DNA of 64,000 bases from Virgibacillus halodenitrificans JCM 12304 (GTDB lineage Bacteria; Bacillota; Bacilli; Bacillales; Amphibacillaceae), in NCBI RefSeq assembly GCF_001310895.1, contig NZ_BAZS01000011.1, forward strand, positions 1 to 64,000. Direction: 5' to 3'. Below are positions 47,404-56,128 of this stretch, piece by piece (positions within the stretch are counted from its first letter, which is position 1; each line of letters begins with the position of its first letter). The position numbers and the translations under genes are program-made. The notes beneath the pieces are model-generated. The model was not told the origin of the DNA. It did not search any database and saw only the letters and a list, made by a program, of their open reading frames with translations.

Positions 47404-49461
47404 TTGAATGAATTGGTTTTTAATATTAAAGACTCAAGTAACAGAACAGTTAAAACGGATTACCCTAAGGAAATAAAAAAAATGGAACATGTCTGGATAC
47501 CAATGTCTGATGGCGCAAAACTCGCCGCAACAATTTGGTTACCAAAGGATGCTGAAGAAAATCCTGTGCCAGCTATTTTAGAGTATTTGCCGTATCGGAA
47601 GGATGATTTCACTTCCATTCGTGACTCGGTGCGTCACCCGTATTTTGCAGGTCATGGATATGCAAGTATTCGAATAGATATTCGTGGTACTGGTAATTCC
47701 GATGGGATCCTGCTTGATGAATACTTAAAGCAGGAACAAGATGATGCTTTAGAAGTGTTTGACTGGATTGCCGAGCAGCCATGGGCGACTGGGTCTGTCG
47801 GTATGATAGGTAAATCATGGGGCGGCTTCAATGGTTTACAAATAGCAGCAAGGAAGCACCCAGCGTTAAAAACAATTATTACATTATGTTCAACCGATGA
47901 TCGTTATGCAGATGATGTGCATTATCGAGGCGGTAATCTTCTGGCTTCGGACATGCTTTGGTGGGCATCTACCATGTTTGCATATAGTGCACGACCACAG
48001 GATCCAGAAGTTGTTGGTGCAAGCTGGAAGGAAAATTGGCTGGATCGCTTGGAAAATACACCTCCTTATGTACAGGAGTGGGTACGTCATCAGGTAAGGG
48101 ATGATTATTGGAAACATGGGTCTATTTGCGAGGATTACTCTGATATCCAGATTCCTGTATTTACCGTAAGTGGCTGGCAAGATGGTTATACAGATGCCGT
48201 GTTCCGTATGGTAGAGAATTTACCACATTCCAAAGGCTTGATCGGACCATGGGCGCATGAGTTTCCAGAGGTTGCTACTCCTGACCCGGCAATCGGTTTT
48301 TTACAGGAATGTCTAAGATGGTGGGATCAGTGGTTGAAAGGCATTGATACTGGTGTGAAAGATGATCCAAAACTAGTATCATGGATTCAGAATAGCGAAT
48401 TACCAGAAGTAAATTATGATGTCCGGCCTGGTAAATGGGTAGCAGATAACTCATGGCCATCGGAGAATATTAATGAAAAACATTTTTGGCTTAGTGAAGG
48501 AAAGCTTGAGGAGCAAGTTACATCCGGAAAGGAATTTACTATCCCAAGCGTACAGGAGCATGGATATTATGCGGGAGTATTTTGCCCGTTTGGCCAGCCA
48601 GGTGATTTGCCTTCTGATCAACGATTGGAAAACGGCAAGGCAGTTGTCTTTACTTCAGATCCATTGACAGACTCAGTGGACTTGTTAGGTCATCCAGTAT
48701 TTCATATGGAATTTTCTTCTGACCAAAAAGATGCATTGGTAGCTGTCAGACTCTGTGACAAAGCACCAAGTGGGGAATCTACGTTAATCAGCTGGGGTAT
48801 GTTGAATTTGAACCATCTACATTCACATGAACATCCAGAGGCGCTGATACCAGGGAAAGTCTACCATGCTTCCATTAAATTGGATGTATTGGGACAGCAA
48901 ATTCCAGAAGGTCATCGTTTGGAAGTCGCTATTGCTCCAACGTATTGGCCGCAAGCATGGCCTTCCCCAAAACCGGTTACATTGAAAATTTTATCTAGGG
49001 AAAACACTAAAATGACTCTACCAGTGCGGACGCCACAGCCAGAAATAGATAATAGCATTCATTTTGAAAATCCCGAAACCGCACAGGTTATTGACAAAGA
49101 AATTCTTCGAGAAGAAAATCGTACCAGAACAGTATCACATGATACGATTCAAAATGTGTGGAAGCTGGAAGATTTTTCGGATGAAGGTGAGAGATTACTT
49201 CTCCACAATGATATTAGGCATGGAAGTATTAACAGAAACACCTTTACAATTAAATCTAATGATCCGCTTTCTGCAAGTGTGGAATGTGAATGGGAACTTA
49301 CTGTGGGACGAGAGGAGTGGCAAACCAAGTTACTTACTCATAGCAAAATGACTAGTGATGAAACAACCTTTTATTTAACAAATACAATGACCGCATTGGA
49401 AAATGAAGAAGAAATTTTTCAGAAGACATGGAAAGAGGAAATACCTAGAAACTTTACTTGA
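47404..49461 (+). CDS. CocE/NonD-family alpha/beta hydrolase
   Basis: A 685-residue serine hydrolase of the X-Pro dipeptidyl-peptidase S15/CocE class. The nucleophile elbow is GKSWGG (Ser138), with Asp260 in SGWQDGY and His285 in GPWAHEF completing the triad. The C-terminal 250 residues are the jelly-roll XPD domain (LDVLGQQIPEGHRLEVAIAPTYWPQAWPSP). No signal peptide, so it is cytoplasmic. In an operon with a BCCT transporter and TetR it may hydrolyse an imported ester or acyl-amide. The TTG at 47404 is the longest start; TTG 47413 has better spacing to AAAGG. Confidence 0.85.
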   Translation: MNELVFNIKDSSNRTVKTDYPKEIKKMEHVWIPMSDGAKLAATIWLPKDAEENPVPAILEYLPYRKDDFTSIRDSVRHPYFAGHGYASIRIDIRGTGNSDGILLDEYLKQEQDDALEVFDWIAEQPWATGSVGMIGKSWGGFNGLQIAARKHPALKTIITLCSTDDRYADDVHYRGGNLLASDMLWWASTMFAYSARPQDPEVVGASWKENWLDRLENTPPYVQEWVRHQVRDDYWKHGSICEDYSDIQIPVFTVSGWQDGYTDAVFRMVENLPHSKGLIGPWAHEFPEVATPDPAIGFLQECLRWWDQWLKGIDTGVKDDPKLVSWIQNSELPEVNYDVRPGKWVADNSWPSENINEKHFWLSEGKLEEQVTSGKEFTIPSVQEHGYYAGVFCPFGQPGDLPSDQRLENGKAVVFTSDPLTDSVDLLGHPVFHMEFSSDQKDALVAVRLCDKAPSGESTLISWGMLNLNHLHSHEHPEALIPGKVYHASIKLDVLGQQIPEGHRLEVAIAPTYWPQAWPSPKPVTLKILSRENTKMTLPVRTPQPEIDNSIHFENPETAQVIDKEILREENRTRTVSHDTIQNVWKLEDFSDEGERLLLHNDIRHGSINRNTFTIKSNDPLSASVECEWELTVGREEWQTKLLTHSKMTSDETTFYLTNTMTALENEEEIFQKTWKEEIPRNFT

Positions 49462-49490
49462 TTAGTATGTAGTAGCCATCTTTGATGTTA

Positions 49491-49538
49491 AAACAGTTAA
49501 TATCCTGAATGCGTTTTACGCGGGATATTGACTGTTTT
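49491..49538 (+). terminator. terminator after hydrolase gene
   Basis: AACAGTTAATATCC pairs with GGGATATTGACTGTT around a loop, then T. It ends the BCCT-TetR-hydrolase operon. Confidence 0.85.
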
Positions 49539-49649
49539 TCTATAAGTCAGCCCATTCCAGCACCTTACCCCAATTTATATTTGTTTTATTTGTATGCAGG
49601 TAGGGGATACGATACTATATAAAAATAAGCACAAGGAGGGAGTACAAAC

Positions 49650-50471
49650 ATGGAAATTTTAGGGATGGAAATAGATGTAGCAAAAATAGTAGGCATACTT
49701 ATACAAATTGGGATACTGATCATTGCATTTTTAATTGTAGTACCAATCGGCAAGAAAATTATCGAAAAAACATTACAAAGAGCGGCCCAAAGCAGAAAGG
49801 CTTCGCCTGGCCGAATGAAAACACTGGAAAAATTACTAGCTAATGTGTTTTCCTATATAATGATTTTTATCTTTATAGTTATGTTCTTTGCCACCTTAGG
49901 TGTGGAGATTGGTCCACTAATTGCCGGAGCTGGAGTAATTGGACTGGCAGTGGCTTTTGGTGCACAAGGGCTTGTTAGTGATATCGTGACAGGATTTTTC
50001 ATTCTATTAGAACAACAGCTTGAAATTGATGATTATGTAACAACTGCAGGCTATGATGGAATTGTAGAAGAGATTGGATTGCGTACAACAAAGATTCGTA
50101 GCTTTGATGGAACCTTAAATTACGTACCAAACCGTTATATAGAAGGTGTAGCAAATCATTCGAGGGGAAATATGCGTGCCTTGGTTGATATTGGAATAAG
50201 CTATGATGATAATATTGATGGGGCAATTACAGTATTAGAAAAGGTCTGTGCTGAATTCCAGCTGGATGAACGTTTTAAGGATGGTCCAAACGCAATAGGT
50301 GTGCAGAGTATAGGTTCTTCTGATATTGTCCTTCGAGTTGTTGGGCAGACAGAAAATGGTTTACAGTGGGCATGTGAAAGAGATATGCGTAAACGAATCA
50401 AAGAAGCATTTGATGAAGCGAATATTGATATTCCATTTCCACATCATGTTCTTATACAAAAAGATAAATAA
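49650..50471 (+). CDS. small-conductance mechanosensitive channel, MscS family
   Basis: A 273-residue channel that opens under membrane tension to release solutes on hypo-osmotic shock. Three membrane helices are predicted. The third is the Gly/Ala-rich pore helix GAGVIGLAVAFGAQGLVSDIVTGFFILLE (about 91-120). It is followed by the beta domain (YDGIVEEIGLRTTKIRSFDGTLNYVPNRYI) and the cytoplasmic cage. It resembles Bacillus YkuT. The ATG follows AAGGAGGG. Its own terminator follows. Confidence 0.92.
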   Translation: MEILGMEIDVAKIVGILIQIGILIIAFLIVVPIGKKIIEKTLQRAAQSRKASPGRMKTLEKLLANVFSYIMIFIFIVMFFATLGVEIGPLIAGAGVIGLAVAFGAQGLVSDIVTGFFILLEQQLEIDDYVTTAGYDGIVEEIGLRTTKIRSFDGTLNYVPNRYIEGVANHSRGNMRALVDIGISYDDNIDGAITVLEKVCAEFQLDERFKDGPNAIGVQSIGSSDIVLRVVGQTENGLQWACERDMRKRIKEAFDEANIDIPFPHHVLIQKDK

Positions 50472-50480
50472 ACGGAAAGT

Positions 50481-50518
50481 AGCTGATTATCCCTTAACAG
50501 GGGCAATCAGCTCTTTTT
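50481..50518 (+). terminator. terminator after mscS
   Basis: AGCTGATT and CCC pair with GGG and AATCAGCT (50481-50512), followed by CTTTTT. Confidence 0.85.
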
Positions 50519-50660
50519 ATGTTGTATGGAGTAGGTGAAGGAGTTAAATATGAGGTTTTATAAAAAATAGATGTCAGTATTTTGTTGAAAAGAATCAAAT
50601 ACGCCTTCGTTGTATCTGTTAAACTGGATTAATATAATATGCAAAGTTAGGAGCAACAGG

Positions 50661-51752
50661 ATGAACAACCAAACGCTTATTCAAGAAGCTGAATTGTTTA
50701 TACAACAAGCCTATACAGAACTTGGTAAATCTACGGAAGAGATCGAAAGTCGTTTGAAGTCGGTCCGCCATTCTATTGAATTAAATAATTTTTATGAGCA
50801 TACATTGGAAGAATTATCTTATGGTGCGAAAGTAGCTTGGAGAAATTCTAATCGCTGCATCGGGCGGTTTTTTTGGGAAAATCTGAAATTAGTGGATGCA
50901 AGAGGAATGCATACAAGTAAGGAAGTCTTTGGGTGTCTCCTTAATCATATTGATAAAGCAACCAACGAAGGAAAAATCCAGCCATTGATTACTATTTTTC
51001 AACCTCAAAAAAATGGACATTCTCCTATAAAAATATGGAACCATCAATTATTGCGTTATGCAGGATATAAAACAGAAGATGGAATCATTGGTGATCCAGA
51101 CTCCCTTCAGTTTACCGAGAAGTGCATGGAGATTGGATGGCAGGGAGAAGGAACGATGTTTGATGTTCTTCCCCTTGTTATTCAAATAGATAACGGTAAA
51201 CCTGAATATATGGAAATACCTAAAGAGCTTATTATGGAGGTTCCTATTCAGCATGCGGAGTATGACTTATTTGGCGGGGAGGAGATAAAATGGTATGCGG
51301 TACCTATCATCTCCGATATGCGATTAGAGATAGGAGGCGTTCATTACACAGCGGCTCCTTTTAACGGATGGTATATGGGAACGGAGATTGGAGCGAGAAA
51401 TCTGGCGGACACCGAACGATACAATCTATTACCAACCATTGCAAAGCAAATGGAATTAGATATGAAGCGGCTAGGCACGTTATGGAAGGATCGTGCCTTA
51501 GTTGAGCTTAATTCAGCCGTTCTGGACTCGTTTAAAAAACGTGGTGTCACGATTGTGGATCATCATACTGCCGCAAATCAATTTCGTTTATTTGAACAGA
51601 AGGAAGAAAAATGTCAACGACAGGTAACCGGGAAGTGGTCCTGGTTAATTCCTCCAATATCACCTGCGACTACACATGTATTTCATCGTCCGTTTAATAA
51701 CACAGTAAAGAAACCAAATTATTTTTATCAAGATAAATATTATACTGATTGA
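50661..51752 (+). CDS. nos: bacterial nitric oxide synthase oxygenase
   Basis: Oxidizes L-arginine to citrulline and nitric oxide. Bacterial forms lack the fused reductase and borrow electrons from cellular flavoproteins. The 363-residue product has the heme-ligand motif WRNSNRCIGR (Cys66). It also has the substrate region GWYMGTEIGARNLAD, whose Glu binds arginine, and the C-terminal KWSWLIPPISPATTHVFHRPF pterin/dimer segment. Length matches Bacillus Nos. ATG 50661 follows TAGGAG. An upstream in-frame extension to 50610 has no ribosome site. It is a single-gene unit. Confidence 0.95.
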   Translation: MNNQTLIQEAELFIQQAYTELGKSTEEIESRLKSVRHSIELNNFYEHTLEELSYGAKVAWRNSNRCIGRFFWENLKLVDARGMHTSKEVFGCLLNHIDKATNEGKIQPLITIFQPQKNGHSPIKIWNHQLLRYAGYKTEDGIIGDPDSLQFTEKCMEIGWQGEGTMFDVLPLVIQIDNGKPEYMEIPKELIMEVPIQHAEYDLFGGEEIKWYAVPIISDMRLEIGGVHYTAAPFNGWYMGTEIGARNLADTERYNLLPTIAKQMELDMKRLGTLWKDRALVELNSAVLDSFKKRGVTIVDHHTAANQFRLFEQKEEKCQRQVTGKWSWLIPPISPATTHVFHRPFNNTVKKPNYFYQDKYYTD

Positions 51753-51779
51753 ATGGGAATAGAGGTTGACCCAGAAAAC

Positions 51780-51831
51780 AAAATCCGAACTGATTCAAGG
51801 TAATAATGAATCATAGTTCGGATTTGTTTTT
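51780..51831 (+). terminator. terminator after nos, same hairpin type as 44553
   Basis: AAATCCGAACTGATTC pairs with GAATC and AGTTCGGATTT across a loop, then TGTTTTTTT. Arms and layout match 44553-44600 with compensated differences (CC/GG against CT/AG). The remaining spacer to 52063 shows no other feature. Confidence 0.75.
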
Positions 51832-52063
51832 TTGTGGAAAATTAATTAAAACTTTTTTAGATCGGGGCACCAATACTTTAGCATGGTCTTCTTTAAAATT
51901 TAATTATCTCATTACTCTTCATTAAAGACGAAAGAATTATGAGATAAAGCTTTTTATCCTATTACTTTTATATTTGGCATACTCTGCAGCATGCAACGTA
52001 TAAAATACCTTCATTATGGAAAAGAAAGGAAGAAGGGAATTAATGAAGGAACGAGGAGATAAA

Positions 52064-53599
52064 ATGGTACGCCGTTCTTTTTTTAGAAGAAATAAAAAAA
52101 ATCCTTCTTCAAATCAAAAGGAAAATTTTACTATTAAATTAGGAAATGATTTGGAAAAGAATCTTTCAAATGTAAAAAATATGCTGGATGATGCAGAGGA
52201 TCTCATCATTCGGCATTTCACTAGTGGCTCGCACAAACTTGCTATTGTGTGCTTAGAAGGCTTGGTTGATAAAGAGTTCGTCCAAACGCACGTTATTCGA
52301 AACTTACAGGAAACGAATGATGATTTATCTGATCCTGCACAAACCTTGGATGTTTTTTTTCAGAAAATGATCTCCCTAACTTCTATTAAGTATGCCCAGA
52401 GCCTTGATGATATTTCTTATGGGCTACTATCAGGGAACACTGTTCTTTATTTAAATGGCATAGATCAAGTTTTAATTTTGGGCACGAGTGGCGGTAAAAC
52501 CCGAGAAATTCAGGAGCCCGTCTCAGAATCGTTAATTCGTGGGCCTCGAGATGGTTTTGTGGAAGATATTCAAACGAATATTTCCTTGCTGCGAAGGTAC
52601 ATTCGTGATCCGAACCTTCGATTTAAATCACATGAAATAGGAAGAAGATCGAAGCAAAAGCTTGTTGTTGCGTTTATGGATGGTATTACGGATCAAGACC
52701 TTGTGAAGGAAGTTAATCGTAGGTTGGAGACCATCGATATTGATTTTGCGCCTGAAAGTGGTTTTGTGGAACAGTGGATTGAAGATAGTTTTTTATCCCC
52801 ATTTCCTCAATTTATGAATACGGAAAGACCTGACAAAGTATCCGCAGCACTTATGCAGGGAAAAATAGCTATTTTATTAAATGGAACTCCCTTTGTGTTG
52901 ACTGCACCTACTACTTTAGGAGATACGTTGCAATCGCCAGAGGATTATTATGAACGTTGGTCAGTTAGTTCATTAATTCGTATTCTCCGATATTTAGGTG
53001 TTTTTATTTCTATGTTTCTACCAGCTTTCTATATTGCCTTGGTCTCCTATCACCAAGGAATGATTCCAACTAAGCTAGCATTTTCTATTGCAGCTACGAG
53101 AGAAGGGGTTCCATTTCCCTCTTTCGTAGAAGCTGTATTAATGGGAATTACTATGGAATTATTAAGAGAGGCGGGGGCCAGGCTTCCGCAGTCAATCGGT
53201 CAAACAATTGGTATTGTAGGAGGCTTGGTAATTGGAGATGCTGCTGTTAGGGCAGGAATTGTAAGTCCTATTATGGTAATTGTGGTGGCCTTAACGGCTA
53301 TTTCTTCTTTCACATACCCGGCTTATAGTGTAGCAATCGCCTTCCGCATGCTTCGTTTTGCTTTTATGATTGCTGCAGCGCTATTAGGACTGTACGGGAT
53401 TATTCTCTTGTATATAGCAATTATGATTCATATTGCCAATTTAAAGAGTATTGGGGTCCCATATTCTGCTCCATTCTCTCCAACATTTATTGATGACTGG
53501 AAGGATCTAGTGATAAGAGCCCCTATTACCTTATTAAAAAACAGACCAGTAACAACACAAACAAGAGATAAAGTTAGGATTAAAAAGGAGAACAGCTGA
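52064..53599 (+). CDS. gerAA: GerA-family spore germinant receptor, A subunit
   Basis: The A subunit of a nutrient germinant receptor in the spore inner membrane. The product has a cytoplasmic N-terminal domain (about residues 1-280) with the family blocks VSESLIRGPRDGFVEDIQTNISLLRRYI and FAPESGFVEQWIEDS. A C-terminal domain of about five helices contains PAFYIALVSYHQGMIPTKL and REAGARLPQSIGQTIGIVGGLVIGDAAV. I chose ATG 52064, five bases after GAGGAG; ATGs at 52016 and 52043 are alternatives. First gene of a four-gene operon. Confidence 0.92.
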   Translation: MVRRSFFRRNKKNPSSNQKENFTIKLGNDLEKNLSNVKNMLDDAEDLIIRHFTSGSHKLAIVCLEGLVDKEFVQTHVIRNLQETNDDLSDPAQTLDVFFQKMISLTSIKYAQSLDDISYGLLSGNTVLYLNGIDQVLILGTSGGKTREIQEPVSESLIRGPRDGFVEDIQTNISLLRRYIRDPNLRFKSHEIGRRSKQKLVVAFMDGITDQDLVKEVNRRLETIDIDFAPESGFVEQWIEDSFLSPFPQFMNTERPDKVSAALMQGKIAILLNGTPFVLTAPTTLGDTLQSPEDYYERWSVSSLIRILRYLGVFISMFLPAFYIALVSYHQGMIPTKLAFSIAATREGVPFPSFVEAVLMGITMELLREAGARLPQSIGQTIGIVGGLVIGDAAVRAGIVSPIMVIVVALTAISSFTYPAYSVAIAFRMLRFAFMIAAALLGLYGIILLYIAIMIHIANLKSIGVPYSAPFSPTFIDDWKDLVIRAPITLLKNRPVTTQTRDKVRIKKENS

Positions 53600-53600
53600 A

Positions 53601-54713
53601 ATGGAGAATTTTAAATATGCCGATGAACAAATAAGTCCATTTGAAATTCTAATTGCTGTCCCTTCTATAGTAATTGCGGTTGGTATCTTGATCTTACCTC
53701 GAAGCTTGGCTAGTGTAACAGTTTCCTCTGATGGGTGGGTCGCATTACTTATAGGAGGGATATTGGCAATATTGATTACTTGGGCTACAGCAAAAGTCGC
53801 GGCCGCATTTCCCTCACAGCACTTCATAACATATGCAACTACCTTATTAAAAAGGCCACTAGCCGTTGTTTTTACACTTCTATTTGCGGTTCAAGGAATT
53901 ATCTTAACAGCTTATGAAATAAAACAGGTTTCTTATACATCACAGCAGTATCTCTTTGACCGAACCCCAATGGAAATTATTAGTTTAACGTTTCTCTTGC
54001 TCGTTGTATATGCCGTTGCTGGAACAAGAGCTGGAGTATTTCGCCTGAATGTTATGTTTTTACCTATCATTATATTCGTTACGATTATTTTAATATTATT
54101 TTCGCTTGTTTTCATACGTTCTGAGAATATTTTACCTGTGTTTCAAACTGATCTTAAAGGTTATTTTTGGGGGTTAAGAGAGAGTACGATGGCATATACA
54201 GGATATGGCATATTATTTTTTTATATAGCCTTTGTGAGGAATTCTAAGCAGGCACCTAAAATGGCTGCTGCTGGAATGGCCATAGCTGTCGTATTATATA
54301 TTCTTATCTTTCTAACGTGTATCGCTGTGTTTGGTAATGTGACTACTGCCAATTTAATGAGCCCTACGGTTGAACTTGCCAAGACCATTGAAATACCTGG
54401 AGGGATTTTGGAAAGGTTTGAATCTATCTTTTTTATGATTTGGATTATGGCCATATTTAATACGGCTGTTATCGCTCTGGATATATCAGTACTTGCAATT
54501 ACTTCTGTCTTTCCATCTATAAATAAATTTAAATTACTATTATTTCTGTGCCCGGTAACTTATTTTATCAGTGAGCTGCCTAATAATATTACCGAGCTGG
54601 AGGTAATGGGAGAAATAATGGGTACCTATAGTGTTGCGCTCTCATTAAGTGTGCTGATGTTGCTTCTAATCATGATGAAAGTGAGAGGTGTGAAAAATAG
54701 TGGTTCACAGTAA
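53601..54713 (+). CDS. gerAB: GerA-family germinant receptor, B subunit
   Basis: A 370-residue APC-superfamily-like membrane protein with ten predicted helices, the germinant-binding subunit. It has the family start ISPFEILIAVPSIVIAVGILILPRSLA and a Pro/Gly-rich first helix as in GerAB proteins. The ATG directly follows the A subunit stop and the gene overlaps the C subunit by 14 bases. The nutrient recognised cannot be told from sequence. Confidence 0.92.
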   Translation: MENFKYADEQISPFEILIAVPSIVIAVGILILPRSLASVTVSSDGWVALLIGGILAILITWATAKVAAAFPSQHFITYATTLLKRPLAVVFTLLFAVQGIILTAYEIKQVSYTSQQYLFDRTPMEIISLTFLLLVVYAVAGTRAGVFRLNVMFLPIIIFVTIILILFSLVFIRSENILPVFQTDLKGYFWGLRESTMAYTGYGILFFYIAFVRNSKQAPKMAAAGMAIAVVLYILIFLTCIAVFGNVTTANLMSPTVELAKTIEIPGGILERFESIFFMIWIMAIFNTAVIALDISVLAITSVFPSINKFKLLLFLCPVTYFISELPNNITELEVMGEIMGTYSVALSLSVLMLLLIMMKVRGVKNSGSQ

Positions 54714-55890
54714 TTACGTTTACACACGAATAATAGTACTTTTTATACTTATTTTTTTGTCAGGTTGCTGGGACAGAGTCGAAATAGAGGAGCGAGGTTT
54801 TGTGGTTGGATCAGGAATTGATTTGGCAGAAGAACAGGAAGGGGACCATACGAAGATAACGTTAACGAACCAATTTGTAATTCCTGCTGGACTAGGTACC
54901 CCTTCGGAAGGTGGAGGAGCAGATCAAAAAACATTTACGAATTTATCTGCAAGTGGAAATAGTGTTTTTGATATTAATCGTAAAATGGCAAAACTCACCA
55001 ACAGAACGCCATTCTATCAACACTTAAAAATGATTGTTTTAGCAGAGGAAATGGTGAAGAAACCATACTTACTTGAGGATGTAATGGATCTATTTATTCG
55101 GGATCAGGAAATGCGCCGCGGTGTTCATGTTGTTATTGCAGAAGGTGAGGCGAGAAAGATACTGGATATAGAGCCAAAGCTAGAAAAACTTCCGATGTTG
55201 TATATTGAATCCATGCTAAAAAATAGTTATAAAAATGCTGAAATAATAGAAGAGATACATGTTGATGATATACACCTATATTTATTAGACAAAAAAAGCT
55301 ATATTATTCCTCTTATAACGATGGAAGGGAATAAAATTGCTTACAAGGGAGTTGCTGTATTTCAAGGGGAAGAGGATAGAATGGTTGGAAGTTTAGTAGG
55401 AGATGAACTCGTAGGCTTAAATCTTGTAACGGGTAAAGTTAAAGAAGGAAGTATTGAAGCAGAGGTAGAAGGTAAGTTAATGACATTAGAAATATTGGAT
55501 GCATCCCGAAAAATTAAAGTGAAAAGTAAGAGTAAAGAAAAGGTGGTATTTTCAGTTGATATAAAAATAGCTGCCTCCATAGCAGAAACGTTTGGCTCAG
55601 AGGACTTTACTAAAGATCGAACACTAAAAATCATAGAGAAAGCTTTAAAAGAAAAAATCCACAAAATTGTAAATCAAGCTATAGTTAAAGTTAAGGACGA
55701 TTTAAAAGTTGATGCATTCCGACTTTCCAGTGAGCTTTATCAGAAGCATTACCCATTTTGGGAGGAAATAGAAGAGGATTGGGATAGAGGAGAGAATATT
55801 TTTTCGAAAAGTGAGATTGAAGTTAAGGTACAAACGGAAATTAAAAATGCAGGAGTTACAAACAGAACAGAAAAGGAGGGGGGAAAATAG
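54700..55890 (+). CDS. gerAC: GerA-family germinant receptor, C subunit (lipoprotein)
   Basis: A 396-residue lipoprotein. The signal peptide ends in the lipobox LSGC (Cys23), followed by the family hallmark WDRVEIEERGFVVGSGID. The rest forms the three-domain GerAC fold, with the conserved RDQEMRRGVHVVIAEGEARKIL segment. GTG 54700 has GAGAGGTG upstream, inside the B subunit gene. Confidence 0.92.
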   Translation: MVHSNYVYTRIIVLFILIFLSGCWDRVEIEERGFVVGSGIDLAEEQEGDHTKITLTNQFVIPAGLGTPSEGGGADQKTFTNLSASGNSVFDINRKMAKLTNRTPFYQHLKMIVLAEEMVKKPYLLEDVMDLFIRDQEMRRGVHVVIAEGEARKILDIEPKLEKLPMLYIESMLKNSYKNAEIIEEIHVDDIHLYLLDKKSYIIPLITMEGNKIAYKGVAVFQGEEDRMVGSLVGDELVGLNLVTGKVKEGSIEAEVEGKLMTLEILDASRKIKVKSKSKEKVVFSVDIKIAASIAETFGSEDFTKDRTLKIIEKALKEKIHKIVNQAIVKVKDDLKVDAFRLSSELYQKHYPFWEEIEEDWDRGENIFSKSEIEVKVQTEIKNAGVTNRTEKEGGK

Positions 55891-55893
55891 CTC

Positions 55894-56040
55894 ATGCTGG
55901 ATATCTTATTGAATAGACTTCCACCCCCAATTGTATGGTTTTGTACGGTAATGGCTTTCATTGTTCCATATCTTATTCAAAAAGTGAATCTTCGTCTACA
56001 TAAGTACGGAGACCCCCCATGGAAGAAAAAAAGGCCTTAG
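55894..56040 (+). CDS. small single-helix protein, possible D subunit of the germinant receptor
   Basis: A 48-residue protein four bases after the C subunit stop, with AGGAGGGGGG upstream. One hydrophobic helix (IVWFCTVMAFIVPYLI, about residues 13-28) is followed by a basic, proline-ended tail (RLHKYGDPPWKKKRP). Many gerA-type operons carry a fourth small membrane gene (D subunit) that modulates receptor activity, usually with two helices. This one is short with one helix, so the assignment rests mostly on position. Confidence 0.6.
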   Translation: MLDILLNRLPPPIVWFCTVMAFIVPYLIQKVNLRLHKYGDPPWKKKRP

Positions 56041-56128
56041 TTGTAGTTAACTTACCCTGTCTTTTTTTTGGCTTGGTACGTGTGCCATGATACTATATGG
56101 ATAAAGTACAAGCCAAAGGAGTGCAGAA

